Of a DNA stretch of 64,000 bases, positions 57,290 through 64,000 are shown one piece after another. Origin of the DNA: Camellia lanceoleosa (taxonomy: Eukaryota > Streptophyta > Magnoliopsida > Ericales > Theaceae); contig CM045759.1 in the NCBI GenBank assembly GCA_025200525.1, positions 6,758,001-6,822,000 on the forward strand. Direction: 5' to 3'. The translations under genes and the position numbers were made by a program. The notes beneath the pieces are model-generated. The model made no database searches. It was not told the origin of the DNA and saw only the letters and a program-made list of their open reading frames with translations. Within the stretch, counting starts at the first letter, position 1; the number at the start of each line of letters is the position of its first letter.

Positions 57290-57860
57290 GCAAAATCAAG
57301 TGCGAAGTGTGCAAGAACAGAGTGTAATGTGTTTCAAACTTCAAGGGGATCAGAAACGTATTAATGGGGAAGTGATGCGTGGACAAGATGGTTGAGTTTA
57401 TTACGAGAAGACAGCTTACACGCGTCTTGGGTTCCTGAGATTCTTGAACTAGTGGGGCTATAAACTCGGCTAATAGTGCAATCTCGGCTGAGAAATTGAA
57501 TTTGGATAGGACAGAACTTGTTTGTTCTTGGTTCCTGATGAGTTGAGACTAGGATCTTAATGTTCTTGAATTAGCGAGACATGATCTTGGCTAGTAATGT
57601 GATCTTTGTCGAGATGTTGGACCTAGATGAGATAGAACGTGATGGTTCTTGATGAGTGGACATTTGATTTGTTGTTTCTTGACATCAACGAGTCATGATC
57701 TCAATCGGAGGAGTATCTCTAGCATGTTGTTTAGTCTATATATTAGGAGATCAGACGATATAGGTTCCATCACCTCAGGTTATCGAGGTAATAGAACCTA
57801 AGAGCAGTTGTGGGGACATATTTTTTGGATAGTCCATGTGGCCGAGTTAGAGGGAGACAT
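57290..57860 (+). repeat. Tat leader, polypurine tract and LTR start, opposite in orientation to 42879-44045
   Basis: TTCTTGAATTAGCGAGACATGATC... at about 57562 and GATATAGGTTCCATCACCTC at about 57755 match the inverse of 43400-43700. GAACCTAAGAGCAGT then precedes an LTR start TGTGGGGACATATTTT at 57809. Only about 50 bases of this LTR remain. Confidence 0.7.
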
Positions 57861-57869
57861 TTCAAATAT

Positions 57870-57955
57870 TTTGGAAGGATACTTTCAGCGACTAAAAAAT
57901 TTTAGTTGCCAATAAAATTTACACCACTAAAAGGAATTTTATAGCGATCCCGATT
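57870..57955. repeat. Fragment of a CACTA-like repeat
   Basis: TTTCAGCGACTAAAAAATTT and TTTTAGTTGCCAATAAAATT resemble the subterminal words of plant CACTA-type elements, and of the repeats at 30815 and 41510. Too short for borders. Confidence 0.4.
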
Positions 57956-58127
57956 TTGCCCCGACTTTCATTGTGTTTCGGACTTGGGTTCCATGATTGA
58001 ATATTGTATCCATGTCTTGTTTTTCCCCTTTGACCCTTTGTATTTGAGTTTTAGAACTTGTTGGGCAAGTTTGGAGCAGGCTGGTTGTTAGTTAGGTTAG
58101 ATTGTTGTTGCCCAAACTTTGGCCTCT

Positions 58128-58475
58128 TCGCTCGAGCGAGGCTTCTTGCGCTCGAGCGAGTTTTTTGTAATTTGCTCATTCGCTTGAGTGAGGTTTCTTG
58201 TGCTCGAGCGAGAATTGAAGGTCTTCAGGTTTCTTTCCCCAGACGCAACTTTTCTGGGAAGATGTAAGTTCTTCGCTCAAGCGAGGCTTCTTGCACTCGA
58301 GCGAGCCTTGTGGAATTGTTTCTTCGCTTGAGCAAGGCTTCTTGCACTCGAGCATGAGTCTGCATCTATGGCAGATCTAAAGCTTTGCATTCTGCACTCG
58401 AGCGACGCTTCTTGTGCTCGAGCAAGGTTACTTGTTGTGTCTGGTCGCTCGACCAACAACTCTTTTGCTCAAGCG
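58128..58475 (+). repeat. Second cluster of CTCGAG palindromes
   Basis: About ten exact or one-off copies of a CTCGAG core occur in this stretch (exact at 58131, 58151, 58203, 58296, 58347, 58397 and 58417). They are arranged in pairs as TTCGCTCGAGCGAGGCTTCT then TG(C/T)(G/A)CTCGAGCGAG at intervals of 50-75 bases. TCGCTCGAGCGA is exact at 58128-58139. Confidence 0.85.
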
Positions 58476-59414
58476 AAGGTTGCGTACATCAGTTCGCAGC
58501 AGAGTGATTCTACTTCACTTTTTGATTTGTTTTCTCTTAAAAACCTTAGATCGATTGTCTCTCTCTCTAAAACACACACACACTCTCTCTACAAATAACC
58601 CTAGATCTAAGTAGCTCTCAACCCTAGTCCCTTTGTTAAAGTGGTGGAGCATCTCAAGAGCCTTTCTTTGATCGGAGCAAAACCGAATTTGGGGCATTCT
58701 TGAAGCTCTTCATCATCTCCTTTGGTCTCCTAGATTTGAGGTAGGGATATTCTACACTTTGTTATGGCTTTAACCTAGTTATTTGTTGTTATGTATAAAT
58801 GGTGGGATTTGGAAAGGTTTTGGTAAAACTAGGGTTTGGATTCAAAAATTGAAAGAGGGGTTTTTATATTGGGCTTCATGGATATATATATATATATGGT
58901 ATTAAATATGAGGTTATATAGGGTAAAATGGTGAAATTTGGCCATGGGGTTAATATTTAGAAAATGGAGAAATTTGCCCTAATTTGAGTTAAATAAATTA
59001 CTTAGTATAAATTATGAGATTGATATGGGAACTATGAAATCTGGAGGATGTATGAATAAATGGTGTAGTTGGATTTGTTAAGTCACTCACCTATGAGAAT
59101 TTGATAAATTATCTATTTAAAAGATTGTATATCTGTTTAGAAATATTCGTTTTGGGCTATCGGTGGAAGATAGCTATGATTGTTATAGAAACTGCATATG
59201 GATTAGGTAAATTGAATATGATGGTGAATTGAGATATTGAAAGTGTGATTGACCTCATTGAATAGATTGTGTGATTGAGATATTAAAAGTGTGTTGTGGA
59301 TAGTCATTGTACATGATAATACTTTTAAATACATTGTATATGTATAATTGTTTGGGATGAGATAGGGGATGGACTCCATTTATAATTAAGTTGGCGAGAG
59401 TGTCCAGGGTGAAA

Positions 59415-59625
59415 GACCCGAAATCTTATATATATATATGGGTGCCGATTCCCTCAGATGAAAATTTCGTAAAATGACAAAACTTGAAATCTTATATATA
59501 TATATATATATATGGGTGCCGATTCCCTTGGATGAAAATTCCGTAAAATGGCAACACTTGAAATCTTGTGCACATATGGGTACCGATTCCCTTGGATAAA
59601 AATTCCGTAAAATGGCAAAATTGAA
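59415..59625 (+). repeat. Three tandem copies of a 65-75-bp repeat with TA runs
   Basis: GAAATCTTRTATATA (about 59420, 59485, 59560), TATGGGTRCCGATTCCCT, then GATGAAAATTCCGTAAAATG recur three times. Unit lengths differ because the internal (TA)n run expands or is replaced. Confidence 0.85.
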
Positions 59626-60180
59626 GTGTTTGAATAATAGTCGTATTGAATTGTGAATCACTGAGTTGTAGTCTCATTTGGATTGTTTAGATAACAATGA
59701 ACTTGTCTCATGAATTGACTCGGAATTAATTGAATCTAGATGAACTAAATAGATGGAAATGGATTGAGTTATAGGTATCAGTATTGAATGATTATGGAAA
59801 GAATGTAAGTTGGTTATGAATGTGGAACGTTTATCTAGCACTCATATCTTAGTTAAACCTCATATATTGTGTTAGTCTATCTCTACTGGGTTTTGACTCA
59901 CCTTACTAGGAAACCATTTTCAGGTACTGGTGATATATTTCCTTCAAGGACGTGGCTTGGGAGGACTTAGGAGCTGGATTCTCTACTTTGCTATTTTGTG
60001 TTTAAATGTTTGTTTAAACCAAGAGCTTTATATGTATAGAGCTTATGACTCTCATTTGTTGTAACCAAGTTATGTCTTGGAAAGCTGTAAGCCTATAAGG
60101 CATTTGCTTTGTTATTATTAACAAATGTTATATGTTGTAAATTTAGAATGAATATTTATGAATATATAATGCATGTAACG

Positions 60181-60437
60181 CCTGTTGTAATCTAAACACT
60201 GATGAATGAAGTATATCATTTCTATTATGTTCATAGATCTTATGGAATGGGTTATTTGTATTATATTGGGGGAGTGGGGGAGGGGGGGTCGCTTGGTCTC
60301 CCTCTTTTCACCGACTCACCATCCCTGCTAACAGTTACCATCGAACTTCCACCACCGACCATGGCAGCTTTCGCTACCGCCGTTAACCATCGTTGCTCTC
60401 ACCATCGTGGCCCCCCTCCTAGCCACATTCAGGCTTT

Positions 60438-60468
<31 letters not shown>

Positions 60469-62875
60469 TTATCCCTTCCTCTATTTCCCAATTTCACCAT
60501 CGTGGATCCAGGGTTTTATTTTATTTTTGATGTTGTAGGATTTTGATAAAATCATTTTAGGGTTTTACTCTTTTTCTACATTTGAAGCACACATGAGCTC
60601 CAAGTTGTGTTTAATTCCAAAACTTTTGTTGCTCTATTTAAGCAATCGTGAAGAACTGCTTAAATTGTTGAGTAGAGTTATATGTGTATATAAAATATAG
60701 TATTGTTAGGTAGATAGCGATTGATTTAAGGTACTGAACAATTTAAGAATATTATTAGTAGGTAAGTTAATGAAAAATTTTAGGAATATACTGATATAGA
60801 TTATATATGCTTATAGTTCTTCCTCTAAGAAGTATAGATTGATATAGATTATATATGCTCATGCTCTGTTTTTTCCCCTTCTATTGCTTCAGAGTTGTAC
60901 AGTTGATGAGAGGAAATTTTAGTTGTTGACACTAGGTAGATATAGAGAAAATATTTTTTGGTTGAAAAGTTCATATCTAATTTATAGAATGTACAAAACG
61001 AAAACTAGAAGAAGGTGAATATTGGCCCTGTTTTATTTCTTGAACAATGAAGAACTGTGGGATTATGAATAGTTGGTTAAAAGTTTAGATTTCTTCTGAT
61101 TTATGGTTAAAAGTTAGTTGAAAATTGAGTATATTTATGTTGGAATCCATTGATTGGAAATTAGATCACATTGATTGGAAGTTAGATCCTTCTTTGACAG
61201 CTTAGTGGATAAAATGAATTCAAGAATATTGAAAAGTTAATACCAAGTTTACAAATAGATCTTTTTGTAGCTAGTACATTTATTTTCTAGAAAAACTTTC
61301 AGTTTGCAGAATAAAGTATTTCTGCAGTTGCTGGTATAAAGACTACATCAATCCTATGTGAAAGACTTGGCCGAAACATAGTAGCCTACATCTGTTAATG
61401 AAATTCAAGTCATTTTTACTGACAAATGATTAATTTTTTTACACAAATTTACTTCAAATGAAAAAACTAACATAGGATGGCTATTAATGATATTCTACAA
61501 AATTAATTAGCATTCCCCTTAATTTAAAGCAAGAAATACAATTATGGGGGAAAAAAAAAGAACTACAATTATGGAATAACTAACAAGGCAGAACTAAAAT
61601 AAATGAATTCAATTAGAATATATTTATATGTTATTAACATTTCTTTTCTTAATTTTACTTGTAGCACAGTAGAGTGTCCTTTATATAAGATTAACCTAGA
61701 AGTTTGTAGATAGATTAATCTCACACTCCTATAATCCCTTTCAAAAGAATTTTGTCGATTAGGAAAGTAACATTGACTCACCTTTGTTCTCAACTTTGTG
61801 AATTAGGAGTTCGTTCAATATGAACTTAGAATTCAATCAGAATATATTTCTATATTATTAATTTTTCTTGTGACTTTACTTGTAGCACACTAGAGTGTCC
61901 TTAATATAATTGGTACATGACTCTCACACCCCTAGAAGAGCCTTTTATATTTTTAGTTTATGTATCTTCCTATAGATAAATGTACACCCAATATAATTAT
62001 AGAGTAAAATTGATGTCAGACATGTGATTGATTGAATTGGGTTTATCATAGAGTAAAATTGCTCCTGTTGACATTTATTTATTTATTTTTAAGTAATAGC
62101 TATATCCCTCCATAATTGTGACGTTGTTAGTGGTTATGATGGTAATCAAATTGATTAGAGAAGCTGAATATTATCAGTTGATGGGGAACTCAACATGAAA
62201 GTGAAAGTCCAACAATAAAATGATTGCGACAGTCATGTTAATAGCTCCTCTACAATCATTTTTGTCATAACTCGTGAGAAAATGTCATTCTTTTTCCTGA
62301 TAAGGAGATGTAGATGGTTTAAGAAAACATAAAATTTTAAAGATTATATGTTCTTCAGTAAACTTAAGGGTTATTTCCTCTTTTGGTCTAGGACTATTAA
62401 GGAAACCCAAATGGGGTCATTTGAAAGATCTGCATAGAGCGATAAAGTTGTGTGAGCTGGCTTTAGTATTCGGAGATTCTACTGTGATCCCTCTTGGGAA
62501 CTATTACATATATGATTTTTCATTGGTCTAGTTGAGGATGTTTTGTGAAGTCTGGTCCTTTACTTTTCTAGCAAAGATAATCTTCTGATTGACAATCATG
62601 ATTGATTAGCATATTACGTGTATTTGATCTATTAAGACTTCTTCAAGGCCTAAACTAATGCCCCATGACGCCTGGAATTCTGTTACTCTTGGCCTGAAGA
62701 GTGACCTTATACATATATATAAATACATTATGGTTTTTGTTTTTGTATCATCATATTTTACTTGATTTTATGATTTTATCCATGTACTATTGATGTAACA
62801 GAGGGCCTTTCTTTTCTTTCTTTCATTCTTCATTTTCTTCTTCTTCTTCTTCTTCTTCTTCTTCTTCTTGTTTGT

Positions 62876-62906
<31 letters not shown>

Positions 62907-63566
62907 GTTGTCATATTGTGATATTTTAGGCTACTCCTAGAATAGCCAAACAATGTAATCCTCAGATCTCTCTTGAACTATAGTTTTCCAGTTTTTCCCT
63001 TCCTTTGTTGATACTAACATATAGAGTTGGTGTTACCTTCTTCTTGTAGTCGTGTCAATAATTTTATTTCCCATAAATCAACTACTTTAGTTTGAGAATA
63101 TTGAAGACCTTTAAATCATACAATGTATATTAGAAATTTTGCACTTCATAAACAATTTAAATTTAAGCAGGAAAGGAAGATGTGGTTTGAGAAGAAACTG
63201 TGAATAGGCAGTTATAGAAGAGACAATAATATAAGTGTAAAGAGAGAGGAAGGTGTGATTTGAGAAGAAACCATGAACAGGTAGTTATAGAGAAGTGTGG
63301 ATAATTACACAGAACTTTAGATGATGACACAATTATTTTTATCTTCAATGAATGTGTGCATATGTAGGAAATTTGAATCTTTTCCTATTAGTTGGTTGGC
63401 ACAATTAGTAGTTGTTTGTTGAGGGTAAGGGATATAAAGCCATGTGCATTCATGATCCACCTTTGGCAGAGATCAGTGGAGAAAAATAACTACATTTACT
63501 ACTCATTTTATAATTATTGTTATTATTTTAAGATTCTATTTACTAGTTAAACAGCAAGAGTTGTTG
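60181..63566. other. Spacer without recognisable gene
   Basis: A frame at 60202-60546 starts with a plausible Met but runs into a (CT)n-encoded Ser/Leu tract and has no known motif. Microsatellites are (CT)n at 60441-60469, (TTC)n at 62835-62869 and (GT)n at 62872-62906. A short diverged direct repeat pairs 61610-61740 with 61830-61930 (TTTACTTGTAGCACA.TAGAGT). The region could be introns or UTR of an unseen gene, but I cannot show it. Confidence 0.45.
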
Positions 63567-63569
63567 GGA

Positions 63570-63690
63570 GCAATGGGGGTTCAGTGGAGAAAATATCTCA
63601 CTTGTCTTTTGTTTATGACACAATCATTTTTTGTGGACCGAACACAGAGGAGTTAAGGCATTTGTATTTGTTGAGACTACTAAGCCAGCT
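63570..63690 (+). pseudogene. LINE reverse-transcriptase scrap
   Basis: The frame SHLSFVYDTIIFCGPNTEEL matches the plant LINE RT segment around the catalytic F/Y-A-D-D box, with the second catalytic region altered (YD instead of DD). About 40 codons remain and both sides lack LINE sequence. Confidence 0.65.
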
Positions 63691-63699
63691 ATACACACC

Positions 63700-63927
63700 C
63701 CTTCAGATTCAATTCACACTTGACCACAAGCCAAGCCACCTTTCACAGTTATCAAAACATTATTATCCACGTGTGGCAGTTGTAACTAGGTTGTAATATG
63801 CAAATTCTGTTAGGCTATTAGAGATTCTAGAATACTCTGCATTAGACCTCTATATATAGATAAATTGTAAGTGTGAAAAGTATGCTTTCAATAAATGAAA
63901 TATCTCTGTTCTTCATAATTTTCTTCA
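63700..63927 (+). repeat. End of a copia-type 5' LTR
   Basis: A TATA-like CTCTATATATAG (about 63848) and an AATAAA at about 63892 precede a primer site at 63928, so this is R/U5-like sequence. The LTR start is uncertain, and the left boundary given is approximate. Confidence 0.55.
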
Positions 63928-63940
63928 TGGTATCAGAGCA
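63928..63940 (+). other. Primer-binding site at the right window edge
   Basis: TGGTATCAGAGCA directly follows the LTR end TTCTTCA. It is an initiator-Met tRNA primer site, and the element's interior lies beyond the window. Confidence 0.85.
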
Positions 63941-64000
63941 TCAATCTCTTGCGAGTTGATCCTCATCTATATTCGATCTTGCTTCATCCTCATTTGTGTT

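Larger units (their letters stand above)
57956..60180 (+). repeat. LTR-like block of a Ty3/gypsy family
   Basis: It has no coding frame. Its layout resembles a long gypsy LTR: a leader, a palindrome cluster (58128-58475), a CT/CA-rich patch (58556-58590), AT-rich middle, then TTTTGACTCACCTTACTAGG near 59889 and GGTACTGGTGATATATTTCC, a pattern common before the end of plant gypsy LTRs. I found no partner LTR, so a solo or truncated LTR is likely. Confidence 0.5.

Noticed and set aside
60202..60546. Possible start of a host gene (Met-Ala-Ala-Phe...)
   Set aside because: The frame soon becomes a CT-repeat translation, and no domain, splice pattern or downstream exon could be supported.

Overview
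This window looks like repeat-dense, gene-poor nuclear DNA from a flowering plant, most likely a woody eudicot. That call rests on nested LTR retrotransposons primed by plant initiator-Met tRNA, Ogre/Tat-type Ty3/gypsy elements, a Tork-like Ty1/copia element, a plant L1-type LINE, and hAT, Harbinger and CACTA-like miniature elements separated by AT-rich spacers. I see no intact host gene, rRNA, tRNA or CRISPR array. Nearly every coding stretch is a broken transposable-element gene.

Layout, left to right. 1-7034: a Ty3/gypsy-like element whose 5' LTR runs off the left edge, with a strongly decayed interior and a 2.4-kb 3' LTR. 7035-8380: LTR-like sequence I cannot assign. 8389-15987: a hAT-type terminal-inverted-repeat element with 8-bp target duplications, split by a minus-strand Ogre fragment that keeps a 5.5-kb LTR full of tandem hairpins and the start of gag. 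16908-17386: a small hAT-like element. 17926-25363: a 5'-truncated Tat-clade Ty3/gypsy element consisting of RT end, RNase H, archaeal-type RNase H and integrase, then a 58-bp hairpin array, an antisense accessory gene, a polypurine tract and the 3' LTR. 25364-33101: AT-rich spacer with several foldback elements, one of them nested in a CACTA-like repeat. 33107-38445: a complete but mutated Ty1/copia element on the minus strand with a perfect 5-bp target duplication (AGTCA). 39271-41142: a 5'-truncated LINE. 42879-57860: a second, inverted Tat element interrupted by a plus-strand Ogre element (44046 to about 53632). 57956-60180: an LTR-like block. 60181-63566: nothing recognisable except microsatellites. 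63570-64000: a LINE scrap and the start of another copia-type element.

The most interesting system is the accessory gene of the Tat elements. It is present twice, at 21533-23798 (minus) and 53850-56176 (plus), and in the better-preserved element it is antisense to pol. The two copies are clearly diverged, yet both keep two putative GT...AG introns at equivalent places, a coiled-coil segment, and a C-terminal V-L-D-L-T motif followed by acidic residues that matches the SUMO-interacting motif consensus. Introns antisense to the genomic RNA would not be removed during retrotransposition, which could explain how they persist. A second theme is that the Tat and Ogre elements carry independent tandem arrays whose repeat unit is itself a hairpin, in some units with paired compensatory changes.
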